From the NCBI RefSeq assembly GCF_003208655.1, contig NZ_QKLU01000004.1, positions 62,001 through 126,000 of the forward strand: a stretch of DNA of 64,000 nucleotides. Reading direction: 5' to 3'. Both the position numbers and the translations under genes were made by a program. Within the stretch, counting starts at the first letter, position 1. Each line of letters opens with the position of its first letter. Below are positions 1-8,278 of the stretch, piece after piece. The DNA comes from Pedobacter nutrimenti (GTDB lineage: Bacteria; Bacteroidota; Bacteroidia; Sphingobacteriales; Sphingobacteriaceae). The notes below the pieces were generated by a model. That model was not told the origin of the DNA, did no database searches, and saw only the letters and a list, made by a program, of their open reading frames with translations.

Positions 1-305
1 TTAGCCCATATAGAACCGGTGACAAGTCCCAGCAAACTAAAAATAACGCCCACATTTACGCTTTCAATCGCTCTGAGATCATCTTTTTCATTTCCACTGC
101 TTAAATATTTGATGCTGTAAAAAACGGAGATGGAAAACAGGGTAATCATACCAAACCACATGGGTACATGGAAATAAAGATTGCGTATCGTCTCATTCAG
201 AATGGCCAAACGCGGCACCCCTAAAAGTAAACCCGCAATAGTTGTATAGATCACCAAAACAGATCCCAAAATTTTCCACCAGCTTTTATACATAAATCCA
301 GTCAT
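1..305 (-). CDS. ccmC: CcmC/CcsA-type cytochrome c biogenesis membrane protein, 3' end cut by window edge
   Basis: The first 101 codons of a minus-strand gene run off the left edge. The start is the ATG at 305. The N-terminus has a hydrophobic segment, then a conserved-looking NLYFHVPMWF stretch at about residues 41-50 and a further hydrophobic segment. This matches the start of the heme-handling CcmC/CcsA family, whose WWD-type heme motif would lie beyond the edge. In the family this inner-membrane protein presents heme for covalent attachment to c-type cytochromes. A ccmB-type gene lies upstream on the same strand, which supports the call. I cannot tell whether the full gene is CcmC-sized or longer. 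Confidence 0.8.
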   Translation of the reverse strand, partial: MTGFMYKSWWKILGSVLVIYTTIAGLLLGVPRLAILNETIRNLYFHVPMWFGMITLFSISVFYSIKYLSSGNEKDDLRAIESVNVGVIFSLLGLVTGSIWA

Positions 306-387
306 CTTTTAATCGCGCCAAAGGTAAGCAGAAATTCCTCTATTTTTAATATTTAACATCTTTAAATCCCTTCAAAGTGATCTATAA

Positions 388-1290
388 TCAGGGCGAATTC
401 AATTTCATCACCTGCTCCAATAAGCGAGGTAACCCACTTTGGCCAATGCGGTCTATGTCCCAAAAACTCATTACACAACTCACATAATTAGCTCTTACAG
501 GGGCCATTACAAAATATACTGTTAGTGTTTTTCCTCCAGTCATTCCAACCAGAAGCGATTTAATACCCCTAAAATCGTAAACAATTTTTTTTGCCTTAAC
601 CTCCGTCCCTTCGAATGCAACACGAACAGAGTCTTCAGACAAGATTTTCCCACCTCTTTTTGCTCTAATCATATTGTATTGGTCAATGACGGTCTGTTTT
701 GCATCTTGTTCCTGTTTATGTACGCTCCAGTTCATCTGACCTTCATCAGGGCATTGAACATTACAAACGTTCATCCATCGGCATCTGGATCCCAAAAAAA
801 TCTTTCTTCCTGCAAAATTAATACTGTCAATGCTCAGGGATTCATACATATTCCTGGGTATTCTATTTTCAACGATCAGCCTGGCAACCTGCCTCTCGAG
901 TGCCCTGTCTTTCTTATTGAGGGCATCGAAAGCAATCATTGTTAATTTTTTTGGTGCATGCTCCACAAAATAATAGGAAGTATTTTGCACCATCCCCGCA
1001 TCATTCTTTTCCGTTTTCGACACATAAAAATTTCTTACCCCGATCAGACTATCCGTTTCTAAAAGATCGCTTTCTTTTATGTTGAATTTCTTAAATTTTT
1101 TAAGGATGTTTTTTGGAGAGAATTCGAGTTCAACTGATTGGCTGCTGATCATTACCCCATCTATATTAAAAAAATCAGTTCCATTGTTGGCAATGGCTGC
1201 CAGTCTTGGAAAGATGGTTTCTTGTGCCTGTCCAAAAGAGAGGGTTCTGGTCAGCATAATCAGTATTGCAGCGACTAATATCTTTGCCAT
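388..1290 (-). CDS. Secreted protein of unknown function between ccmB and ccmC
   Basis: The product has 300 residues and begins with a clear Sec signal peptide (hydrophobic residues about 4-17, likely cut near SFGQAQ). I recognise no family. A cysteine cluster, CRWMNVCNVQCPDEG, lies at about residues 171-185. It is not a CxxCH heme-attachment site. The rest is mixed alpha/beta with no membrane segment. The gene is on the same strand as the flanking ccmB and ccmC and is 82 bp from ccmC, so it may be co-transcribed with them. A periplasmic role near cytochrome c assembly or thiol handling is only a guess from context. It could equally be a chance insertion. Confidence 0.6.
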   Translation of the reverse strand: MAKILVAAILIMLTRTLSFGQAQETIFPRLAAIANNGTDFFNIDGVMISSQSVELEFSPKNILKKFKKFNIKESDLLETDSLIGVRNFYVSKTEKNDAGMVQNTSYYFVEHAPKKLTMIAFDALNKKDRALERQVARLIVENRIPRNMYESLSIDSINFAGRKIFLGSRCRWMNVCNVQCPDEGQMNWSVHKQEQDAKQTVIDQYNMIRAKRGGKILSEDSVRVAFEGTEVKAKKIVYDFRGIKSLLVGMTGGKTLTVYFVMAPVRANYVSCVMSFWDIDRIGQSGLPRLLEQVMKLNSP

Positions 1291-1409
1291 TTTAAACCAA
1301 TTTATTGTTGATTACCAAAGTTTTACATCAAATATATTTCTTTCCGTGTATGTACACAAAAAATAATCTAAACTAAATATATTTAAGAATTTAACTCGAT
1401 AAAACGAGG

Positions 1410-2072
1410 CTAGTCCCTCCAAAGATAGGGGAACAACAATAAAGAAGCACAAACCGTCATGACATTAATGAGTAGCAGAATGCCTATCTCATCCAGGCTG
1501 ACGCTTCGGTCCAACCCATCAATCGCATTTTTAGCCAGTCTGATCAGAACAATCAATACGGGTATGATAACCGGAAAACTTAAAATAGCCATTAGCATTC
1601 CCCCGTTACCGGCTTTACTGGCGATGGCAGAAATCATAGTGAAAATAGTGGAAAAACTCAGACTGCCCAAAAGCACAGCCACATAAAACATTAAAAAGTC
1701 TGCCGGTATATAGCTAAAAACCAAAGTATAAACAGCCAGGGCTATGGTTGTAAGAACCAGCATTAGTAAAACATTGTAAATTGTTTTTGCCAGAATAATT
1801 GCGCCCGGGCTTGCCAAAACATAACTATAAAGTTGTCTGCCTTTGCTTTCCTGCAAAAAGCTTTTGGATACCCCATTAATGGAAGCAAAAAGCATAATGA
1901 TCCAAAATAAAGCATTCCAGGTAATTTTATTATCAATGGTTATAAAAGATAAAAAGCAGACAAATACAGTAGAAACGACATATAATAAAACGCCATTAAT
2001 AGCATATTTAGAACGCCACTCCAAAAGAATTTCTTTTTGAATTAAATATTTGACCTGGTTGAATAAATGCAT
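1410..2072 (-). CDS. ccmB: Heme exporter protein CcmB
   Basis: The 220-residue polytopic membrane protein has about six hydrophobic segments. The N-terminus, with KYLIQKEILLEWRSKYAING, is typical of CcmB, the permease subunit of the CcmAB ABC transporter for cytochrome c maturation. The length matches the family. It starts at the ATG at 2072 and heads a minus-strand row that continues through the unknown secreted gene to ccmC. The ATPase partner CcmA is not in the window. The gene is divergent from ogt across about 80 bp. Confidence 0.88.
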   Translation of the reverse strand: MHLFNQVKYLIQKEILLEWRSKYAINGVLLYVVSTVFVCFLSFITIDNKITWNALFWIIMLFASINGVSKSFLQESKGRQLYSYVLASPGAIILAKTIYNVLLMLVLTTIALAVYTLVFSYIPADFLMFYVAVLLGSLSFSTIFTMISAIASKAGNGGMLMAILSFPVIIPVLIVLIRLAKNAIDGLDRSVSLDEIGILLLINVMTVCASLLLFPYLWRD

Positions 2073-2154
2073 CAGCAGACAAAGATAATTTTTAATCGGT
2101 TATTTTTTCATAGGCACGATTTGTAATTTAAATATTGATAATATTGTATTAAGA

Positions 2155-2646
2155 ATGATCAAGCAGTATTCCAGTTTTTTCCATAGCCCTATTGGCACCA
2201 TAACTGTTCTTGCAGACGAACATGCTGTACAGGTGATCAGTTTTTCTGAAAAAGAGGCCCTGGGCCTTGCCGAAAACGAACCGAGCGCTGCAGCGGCAGA
2301 CCAGTTGCGCAGGTATTTTGAGGGCAGTTTGCAGGAATTTAATTTTCCGATGCAACAAAAAGGAACTGATTTCCAACAAAATGTATGGAAATCATTACTT
2401 GAAATCCCCTATGGCAGCACTACATCCTATGCTAAATTTTCAGAACAAATGAACAACATTCTGGCTATTAGGGCAATCGCTGCTGCCAATGGAAAAAATA
2501 ATATAGCGATTGTAGTGCCTTGTCACCGGGTAATAGGCAGTAGTGGTAAACTGGTCGGTTATGCAGGGGAATTATGGCGAAAAAAATGGCTTCTGGACCA
2601 CGAACGGGAAATTAGTCAGCAGGGACAAATGACCTTAAAATTTTAA
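2155..2646 (+). CDS. ogt: Methylated-DNA--[protein]-cysteine S-methyltransferase
   Basis: The 163-residue protein has the suicide alkyl-acceptor motif PCHRVI at about residues 122-127, preceded by the helix-turn-helix region (VWKSLLEIPYGSTTSYAKFS) that inserts into the minor groove. It removes O6-alkyl groups from guanine by transfer to the active-site cysteine. The length fits the short Ogt class without an Ada-type regulatory domain. The next gene, DUF421, starts 2 bp after the stop, so the two are probably co-transcribed. Confidence 0.92.
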   Translation: MIKQYSSFFHSPIGTITVLADEHAVQVISFSEKEALGLAENEPSAAAADQLRRYFEGSLQEFNFPMQQKGTDFQQNVWKSLLEIPYGSTTSYAKFSEQMNNILAIRAIAAANGKNNIAIVVPCHRVIGSSGKLVGYAGELWRKKWLLDHEREISQQGQMTLKF

Positions 2647-2648
2647 AC

Positions 2649-3164
2649 ATGAACGCTTATTTAGATATCGCTTTACGAAGCCTGGCCGTCTATGTCTTTA
2701 TGCTGGTGGCCATCCGGTTAACAGGTAAAAAAGAACTTTCTCAATTGAACACAACTGATGTTGTATTGATCTTATTGATCAGTAACGCTGTTCAAAATGC
2801 CATGGTGGGTAGTGACTCCAGTTTACTTGGCGGACTTTGTGCCGCAGCTGTACTATTCCTGCTTAATTTTTTCCTGAAAAAAGTTATGTTCAAGAACAGG
2901 AAACTCCGGGACCTGATCCTGCAAAAGCCTCAGATTCTGATTCATGATGGCAAACTGGATTTTGATCAGCTCAGCCGCCTGGACATCACCAATGAAGAGC
3001 TTCAGGAAGCCATCAGAGAACATGGGGTAGACCGCTATAGAGATGTGAAACTCGCTATTCTGGAAGCTGACGGCAACATTAGTGTCATTAGCGGGGACGC
3101 CAATTTGAAACACACCCAGTACAAACGCAAAAAAAAGCGAAAAGCACTGGGTGGCTTAAATTAA
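2649..3164 (+). CDS. DUF421 (YetF-type) membrane protein
   Basis: The product has 171 residues with three hydrophobic segments in the first 80 residues, including the typical RLTGKKELSQLNTTDVV stretch at about 24-40. A soluble domain follows, with DLILQKPQILIHDGKLD and then a region centred on DITNEELQEAIREHGV. This is the DUF421/YetF architecture, whose biochemical role is poorly defined. It begins 2 bp after ogt and ends directly against the stop of the convergent gene at 3165. Confidence 0.85.
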   Translation: MNAYLDIALRSLAVYVFMLVAIRLTGKKELSQLNTTDVVLILLISNAVQNAMVGSDSSLLGGLCAAAVLFLLNFFLKKVMFKNRKLRDLILQKPQILIHDGKLDFDQLSRLDITNEELQEAIREHGVDRYRDVKLAILEADGNISVISGDANLKHTQYKRKKKRKALGGLN

Positions 3165-3581
3165 TCAGGCCTGATTTACAGGCACCTGCTGTATAATTAC
3201 CGGAACTGGTTTTCTTACTGTAATCAGTAAAAGACTACCTGCAGCAATCACCAGCCAGCCCCATTTGTATTTAACCATTCCGGCTGCAAAATTGATCAGT
3301 TTTTTAAAATGCACGAAGCTAAAATAATCGTGTGATTTAAAATATACACCCGCAAGAGTGATTCCTACAAGAACAATTGCTGCATAGCCGGCAAAACGGA
3401 TCAGTGAGGCCCTTTGAATCAAGGAACCCACCAGTGCAATGGTCACCAGACAATAAAATGCAGTCGCCAGTCTTTGGTCTATATCAAAGTAATTCCAGTT
3501 TCCAATAATTGGCACCCGGATTAAGGGGCAAAGTCCACCGGCCGCCATGAGCAATGAACCAATAATTCCCTGGATTCTCAT
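3165..3581 (-). CDS. Small four-helix membrane protein, unknown function
   Basis: The product has 138 residues with four predicted membrane segments (about 5-20, 40-60, 64-82, 105-122) and a short polar tail. I recognise no family with certainty. Its stop codon (3165-3167) abuts the stop of the convergent DUF421 gene with no spacer. It lies 14 bp downstream of gldC on the same strand and is probably read with it. Confidence 0.6.
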   Translation of the reverse strand: MRIQGIIGSLLMAAGGLCPLIRVPIIGNWNYFDIDQRLATAFYCLVTIALVGSLIQRASLIRFAGYAAIVLVGITLAGVYFKSHDYFSFVHFKKLINFAAGMVKYKWGWLVIAAGSLLLITVRKPVPVIIQQVPVNQA

Positions 3582-3595
3582 TTTTCTCTTCTCTT

Positions 3596-3928
3596 TTATT
3601 GTTGCGTAATTCCCATTTTATCCGCAAAGTGCGCACAGTAATCACGCAGGTCTTCTACAATAAGCTTCTCCCCTGTTGCCCTCAGAAAACTATCCCCCAT
3701 GGTCTGTAAAGTTTCATAAAAAAACCTTTTCATTTCGTCAACAGGCATGTCTTTGGTCCAAAGATCTATCCTCATGGCATTTTTATAATTGTGATCCCAA
3801 AGGGCCAGCATCATGGACTTTACAGGTACCTGATCCTGCGTTGCAGCATCTGTTGATTCCCAAAGAATATTATCGGGTACATTATTTTCATCGAGCTCTA
3901 CGGTAATTTTGATTTCAGCTTTTCTCAT
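3596..3928 (-). CDS. gldC: Gliding motility protein GldC
   Basis: The 110-residue soluble protein has the GldC hallmarks: an N-terminal RKAEIKITVELDENNVP, an ILWESTDA segment and a C-terminal EDLRDYCAHFADKMGI. Full length for the family is about 110. GldC is a small cytoplasmic protein found across Bacteroidota and named from gliding flavobacteria, where it is not essential for motility. Its presence does not prove that this organism glides. Start is the ATG at 3928. It probably leads an operon with the small membrane protein downstream. Confidence 0.9.
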   Translation of the reverse strand: MRKAEIKITVELDENNVPDNILWESTDAATQDQVPVKSMMLALWDHNYKNAMRIDLWTKDMPVDEMKRFFYETLQTMGDSFLRATGEKLIVEDLRDYCAHFADKMGITQQ

Positions 3929-4047
3929 TCTTTGTTTTTGTTATACAGCAGCCAGCTCTGTTCAATTTTGTAAACTCAGACTGATGTTTTCCTTATTTTA
4001 CTTGTTTATGATTATTTTTTGAGGTCCAAAGCAAATGATCCCTTAAT

Positions 4048-4326
4048 TTAAACGATTGTTATCCGGATGATAAAAAATAATAGCACTGCAAAAATAATGA
4101 ACACAGATTCTATGATCCATATCTTTTTCAGTTCAGGAATAAACTTTCTGAAAATCTGATCTGAAATAAAAGCGACGACCACGATTAAAAGACTAAAACC
4201 GATTAATATTTTCGAAAGGTCTATAGACTTACTGTGATCAGGGGCTTGTTTATTGATCAGTAACCATGCGGCAATCACCAAAAAACTGGCCGAAACAAGG
4301 TTGAGGGGTGTCAGTTTTATTTTCAA
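4048..4326 (-). CDS. Small three-helix membrane protein, unknown function
   Basis: The 92-residue product has three hydrophobic segments (about 8-25, 39-56, 70-90) separated by short charged loops. I do not recognise the family. It starts 9 bp downstream of the rhlE stop on the same strand, so it is likely translated from the rhlE transcript. The hydrophobic pattern, clear start and tight spacing support a real gene. Confidence 0.55.
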   Translation of the reverse strand: MKIKLTPLNLVSASFLVIAAWLLINKQAPDHSKSIDLSKILIGFSLLIVVVAFISDQIFRKFIPELKKIWIIESVFIIFAVLLFFIIRITIV

Positions 4327-4335
4327 TCCGAATTT

Positions 4336-5661
4336 CTATTTTTTAAATTTCTTTTTCTTCCAGGACGGCTTTTTATCTCTTTGTTTATTTCTTGCCGCTG
4401 CAGCAATAGAAGCCGCATGTTTTTTTTCATGAAAAGCACCCTTAAAGTCCGGATCATCTTTTCTTTTCTGATGATCTATTTCCTTAGCAATGGCCTGTCT
4501 TTCTTCGTATGGTGTCTCTTCCACAAAAACTTCCGGTGGCAAAGCTACAACAGGAATGCTTTGTCTGATAAGTTTTTCTATCTTTTTGATGTAATATTTT
4601 TCTGCCTCTGTACAAAAGGTCAAGGCATCCCCCGTAGCAAGTGCTCTGCCAGTCCTTCCTATCCGGTGGACATAATCTTCAATAATAATTGGCACATCAA
4701 AATTGATCACATGACTTACCTCAGAAACATCAATCCCCCTGGAAGCCACATCTGTCGCAACCAATACCCGGATTTTTCCTTCCTTGAAATCGTTAATAGA
4801 ATTGATCCTTGTATTCTGTCCTTTATTGGCATGAATTACCCTTACCGCTTCAGTACCAAATCTTCTTTCTATATAACTGAAAATATTGTCTGCAACTGTC
4901 TTTGTTTTACAGAAAATAATCAATCTTTTGAACTCTTCATCATTTTTCAATAAATGCTGCAAAAGATTAATTTTTGTTTTAAAGTTAGGTACCAGGAATA
5001 AATGCTGTGTTACCGTTGCAGCAGGAGTTGCCTGTTCAGCCGTTTCAATTATGGTGGGATGTTTTAAAAAATCTCCGGCAATTTTATGAACCAGTTCACT
5101 CATGGTGGCCGAAAATAATAAGTTCTGACGTTTACGGGGAACCACTTCCAGTATTCTATGGATAGAACCTATAAAGCCCATATCCATCATTTTATCGGCT
5201 TCGTCCAACACTAAAAATTTCAGGTACTGGGTATTGATGTGCCCGGCCAAATAGAGGTCCAGGAACCTTCCAGGGGTAGCGATAATCAAATCGGCACCTG
5301 CTTTTAATTTTTCAATTTGTGTTTTCGGACCAATCCCTCCATAAATCACCACAGACCTGAGGTCTGTATATTTAGAAAAAAGGACGACCTGTTCCTGGAT
5401 TTGCATGGCAAGTTCCCTGGTGGGCGCGAGAATCAATGCTCTTGCTGAATCACCTTGGGCGTACTTCAATTGCATCAGCATCGGCAAAACATAAGCGGCG
5501 GTTTTCCCGGTGCCTGTTTCGGCAATTCCAAAGATATCCTGTCCGGACAATACCGGTGCAATGGCTTTTTCCTGTATGGGCGTGGCTACTGTAAAACCAG
5601 CATCTTCCACCGCATTTAAGATCTGTCGGTTAAGATTAAATTCTTCGAATTTTTTGGGCAT
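4336..5661 (-). CDS. rhlE: DEAD-box ATP-dependent RNA helicase, RhlE type
   Basis: The 441-residue protein carries the helicase motifs in order: Q-motif (FTVATPIQ, 23-30), Walker A AETGTGKT (47-54), PTREL (80-84), DEAD (153-156), SAT (184-186) and HRIGRTGRA in the second RecA domain. A short Lys/Arg-rich tail (HQKRKDDPDF to KKKKFKK) is typical of RhlE-like helicases, which remodel RNA in ribosome assembly and mRNA decay. The start ATG at 5661 lies only 4 nt after a perfect TATATTTG -7 box, so the message may be leaderless. The gene is divergent from pyrC. Confidence 0.92.
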   Translation of the reverse strand: MPKKFEEFNLNRQILNAVEDAGFTVATPIQEKAIAPVLSGQDIFGIAETGTGKTAAYVLPMLMQLKYAQGDSARALILAPTRELAMQIQEQVVLFSKYTDLRSVVIYGGIGPKTQIEKLKAGADLIIATPGRFLDLYLAGHINTQYLKFLVLDEADKMMDMGFIGSIHRILEVVPRKRQNLLFSATMSELVHKIAGDFLKHPTIIETAEQATPAATVTQHLFLVPNFKTKINLLQHLLKNDEEFKRLIIFCKTKTVADNIFSYIERRFGTEAVRVIHANKGQNTRINSINDFKEGKIRVLVATDVASRGIDVSEVSHVINFDVPIIIEDYVHRIGRTGRALATGDALTFCTEAEKYYIKKIEKLIRQSIPVVALPPEVFVEETPYEERQAIAKEIDHQKRKDDPDFKGAFHEKKHAASIAAAARNKQRDKKPSWKKKKFKK

Positions 5662-5665
5662 TTTG

Positions 5666-5673
5666 CAAATATA
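5666..5673 (-). promoter_or_regulatory. -7 promoter box TATATTTG for rhlE, 4 nt from the start codon
   Basis: The minus strand reads TATATTTG, a perfect match to the Bacteroidota TAnnTTTG element, with CAAA between it and the ATG. No clear TTTG -33 box is visible. The spacing predicts transcription starting at or next to the A of ATG. Confidence 0.6.
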
Positions 5674-5706
5674 CTATTATTTATAGGATCGATAATTACA
5701 TTTTTA

Positions 5707-5714
5707 TAGCTTTG
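5707..5714 (+). promoter_or_regulatory. -7 promoter box TAGCTTTG for pyrC, 5 nt from the start codon
   Basis: A perfect TAnnTTTG element sits 5 nt before the pyrC ATG at 5720. It faces the rhlE promoter, so two outward promoters share 58 bp between the start codons. No good -33 element is visible. Confidence 0.55.
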
Positions 5715-5719
5715 ATGCT

Positions 5720-7054
5720 ATGAACACCATTCTGATCAAAGATGCCGCTCTGGTTAATGAAGGCCGGATATTCCATGCTGATGTATTTATCAAAAACGGT
5801 TTTATAGAAAAAATAGCACCATCAATTGATGTCCGGGCAGATATAGAGATTAATGCACTTGGCTTACATCTGCTACCCGGAATGATCGACGATCAGGTCC
5901 ATTTCAGGGAGCCAGGACTCACTCATAAAGCGGATATTTTTTCCGAAAGCATGGCTGCTGTTGCCGGTGGCATTACTTCCTTTATGGAAATGCCCAATAC
6001 GGTGCCCAATACCCTAACACAAGAATTGCTTTCGGATAAGTATGCGATTGCCTCTGAAGTATCCCTGGCCAATTATTCTTTTTTTATGGGCGCATCCAAT
6101 AACAATCTGGATGAGGTCCTTAAAACTGATCCGAAAAATGTTTGTGGCATTAAAGTCTTTATGGGTTCTTCTACCGGCAATATGTTGGTCGACAATGAGA
6201 AAGTTTTGGAAGACCTCTTCAAAGAAGCACCTATGCTTATTGCTACACACTGTGAGGATGAACAAACCATTCGCAGCAATATGGCTTTATATAAGGAGAA
6301 ATATGGTGACCAGATCACCATAGAAATGCACCCCCTGATCAGAAGTACTGAGGCGTGCTACCGTTCTTCTTCTATGGCAGTTGGCCTGGCAAAAAAATAC
6401 AATACCAGGTTGCACATTCTTCACATTTCCACGGCAAAAGAAATTTCTCTTTTTGACAACCAGCTTCCCTTGAAAGAAAAAAGGATCACCGCTGAGGCCT
6501 GTATTCACCACCTTTGGTTTGATGACCGGGATTATGCTGCAAAAGGAAACTGGATCAAGTGGAATCCCGCCGTAAAAACAGAAGCAGATAAAAATGCCAT
6601 TCTTAAAGCTGTACTTGATGGCCATATAGATGTAATAGCCACCGATCACGCCCCTCATACCATTGAAGAAAAAGAACAGCCTTATTTGCTTGCACCCTCC
6701 GGTGGCCCCCTGGTCCAACATGCGCTTTCTGTGCTGCTGGAAATGTACCATCAGCAAAAAATTTCACTGGAACAAATTGTGGAAAAAACAGCGCATCATG
6801 TTGCGGATTGTTTTAACATCGATAAAAGAGGTTATATCAGAGAAGGTTACTGGGCCGACCTGGTATTGGTGAACCTTCATGATCCGGTTAAGGTCATTAA
6901 GCCAAACATTTTGTATAAATGCGGCTGGTCTCCTTTTGAGGGCCAAACCTTCGAATCTGAAATCACGCATACCATTGTCTCGGGAAACCTGGCTTATCAA
7001 AAAGGAAAATTTATGACCAATAAAACCGGCCAAAGACTTCAGTTCAACAGGTAA
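5720..7054 (+). CDS. pyrC: Dihydroorotase
   Basis: The 444-residue amidohydrolase-fold enzyme should catalyse ring closure of carbamoyl aspartate to dihydroorotate in pyrimidine synthesis. Visible elements are PGMIDDQVHFREPG (53-66), GIKVFMG with the candidate carboxylated Lys145, His177 (ATHCED), His235 (LHILHIS), and ATDHAPH with Asp309. One oddity: the usual HxH metal pair is Q59-V-H61, so the first histidine is glutamine. I believe related Bacteroidota sequences also read DDQVHFREPG, so this is probably a lineage trait. The stop overlaps the DUF3810 start by one base (TAATG), so the two are coupled. Other cyclic amidohydrolases cannot be fully excluded. Confidence 0.88.
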   Translation: MNTILIKDAALVNEGRIFHADVFIKNGFIEKIAPSIDVRADIEINALGLHLLPGMIDDQVHFREPGLTHKADIFSESMAAVAGGITSFMEMPNTVPNTLTQELLSDKYAIASEVSLANYSFFMGASNNNLDEVLKTDPKNVCGIKVFMGSSTGNMLVDNEKVLEDLFKEAPMLIATHCEDEQTIRSNMALYKEKYGDQITIEMHPLIRSTEACYRSSSMAVGLAKKYNTRLHILHISTAKEISLFDNQLPLKEKRITAEACIHHLWFDDRDYAAKGNWIKWNPAVKTEADKNAILKAVLDGHIDVIATDHAPHTIEEKEQPYLLAPSGGPLVQHALSVLLEMYHQQKISLEQIVEKTAHHVADCFNIDKRGYIREGYWADLVLVNLHDPVKVIKPNILYKCGWSPFEGQTFESEITHTIVSGNLAYQKGKFMTNKTGQRLQFNR

Positions 7055-8172
7055 TGAACGTAAAATACAGGGCCCCGCTTAGGCAGCTGCTTATAGAGCT
7101 ATTGATTGCCGGACTCATCTTTCTGCTTGGACTCAACAGCCAGCTCACGGAAAGTTTGTATTCAAGAGGTCTTTATCCGTTAATTTCCATTGCGCAACGT
7201 TTTGTGAGTTCTCTTTTATTTTTTCCATTGGGCGACTTTCTATATCTTCTGCTTTGCATGTACATTTTATGGAAAGTGACGCTGTTTTTTAAGTGTCTTT
7301 TAAAAAAACAACTGAAAAAAGAAGATAAAATCAGGATCCCACTACAGGTTATTAATTTCATTCTCCTGCTTTACATTATTTTTAAAGTGGTCTGGGGTTT
7401 AAATTATTCCCGTATTCCCATAGCTTCAAGCCTGGGGATAGCACACAAAAAGTATGACAATAAACAATTGGTCCTTCTTGGCCGCTTTATGATCAGCAAG
7501 CTCAATGAACTGGAACCACTAAGAGAGAAAAAAGCAGGAATAAATACTCAAACCTATCCTGCAAGCCTATTGCAAAATAAAGCTGCAAAAGCCTATTCGG
7601 TACTCGAAAAAACACAATCTTTTTTTCGCTACAAGGTCCCGGTGGTCAAGCCGGTGCTCAACAGCTGGATCGTGAGTACAATGGGCATACAGGGTTATTA
7701 CTGCCCATTATCCGGAGAAGCTAATGTCAATATGCGGCAACCTGTTCCAGGCTTGCCTTTTGTAACCTGTCACGAAATTGCCCACCAACTGGGTGTTGCA
7801 AGAGAGGACGAAGCCAATCTGGTCGGTTATATGGTTGCAATTGCAAGTGATGACCCGGATTTCCGTTATTCAGGCTACTATTCCATTTTAAGGAATGTGA
7901 TGTTTGAACTGATGTTAAAATCTCCAAAGGAGTATAAATTGTTATACGAGTCCATCAATCCGAAAAGCCTTGAAGATTATAAAAATGACAGAGAATTCTG
8001 GAAGCGTTACAATGGAGAACTCTCAACGTATTTTGGTCAGGCTTTTGATCGCTTCCTGAAAATTAACAACCAGAAAAAAGGTATAGATAGTTATCAGGAT
8101 ATTGTTCTTTGGGTTTTTAATTTACATGCAAAGGAATTACAGACAACAACCATTGCCGTACCATCGCCATAA
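7054..8172 (+). CDS. DUF3810 family membrane-anchored putative zinc metallopeptidase
   Basis: The 372-residue protein has three N-terminal hydrophobic segments (about 15-30, 48-70, 96-115) and then a soluble domain. That domain carries CHEIAHQLG at about 240-248, an HExxH zinc motif, followed by EDEANLVGYM at about 251-260, whose acidic residue could be the third ligand. This fits the DUF3810 family of Bacteroidota. The substrate is unknown. It is translationally coupled to pyrC through the TAATG overlap, though no pathway link is evident. Confidence 0.82.
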   Translation: MNVKYRAPLRQLLIELLIAGLIFLLGLNSQLTESLYSRGLYPLISIAQRFVSSLLFFPLGDFLYLLLCMYILWKVTLFFKCLLKKQLKKEDKIRIPLQVINFILLLYIIFKVVWGLNYSRIPIASSLGIAHKKYDNKQLVLLGRFMISKLNELEPLREKKAGINTQTYPASLLQNKAAKAYSVLEKTQSFFRYKVPVVKPVLNSWIVSTMGIQGYYCPLSGEANVNMRQPVPGLPFVTCHEIAHQLGVAREDEANLVGYMVAIASDDPDFRYSGYYSILRNVMFELMLKSPKEYKLLYESINPKSLEDYKNDREFWKRYNGELSTYFGQAFDRFLKINNQKKGIDSYQDIVLWVFNLHAKELQTTTIAVPSP

Positions 8173-8263
8173 TAATGCCCGGCCTGAGCAGACAAATGAC
8201 AATGTTTAGACACTCCTTAAAGCAATATTCAAACGATTAATAAAAAATCCTTTAAAACATTCC

Positions 8264-8271
8264 TAAATTTG
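8264..8271 (+). promoter_or_regulatory. -7 promoter box TAAATTTG for hscA, 7 nt from the start codon
   Basis: A perfect TAnnTTTG lies 7 nt before the hscA ATG at 8279. The predicted transcript start is within a few bases of the ATG. Confidence 0.55.
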
Positions 8272-8278
8272 CTGCACT

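Noticed and set aside
1346..1357. GTGTA-TG-TACAC as a second copy of the pfkA operator
   Set aside because: The arm spacing differs (2 bp against 5 or 9) and the neighbouring gene is unrelated to sugar metabolism.
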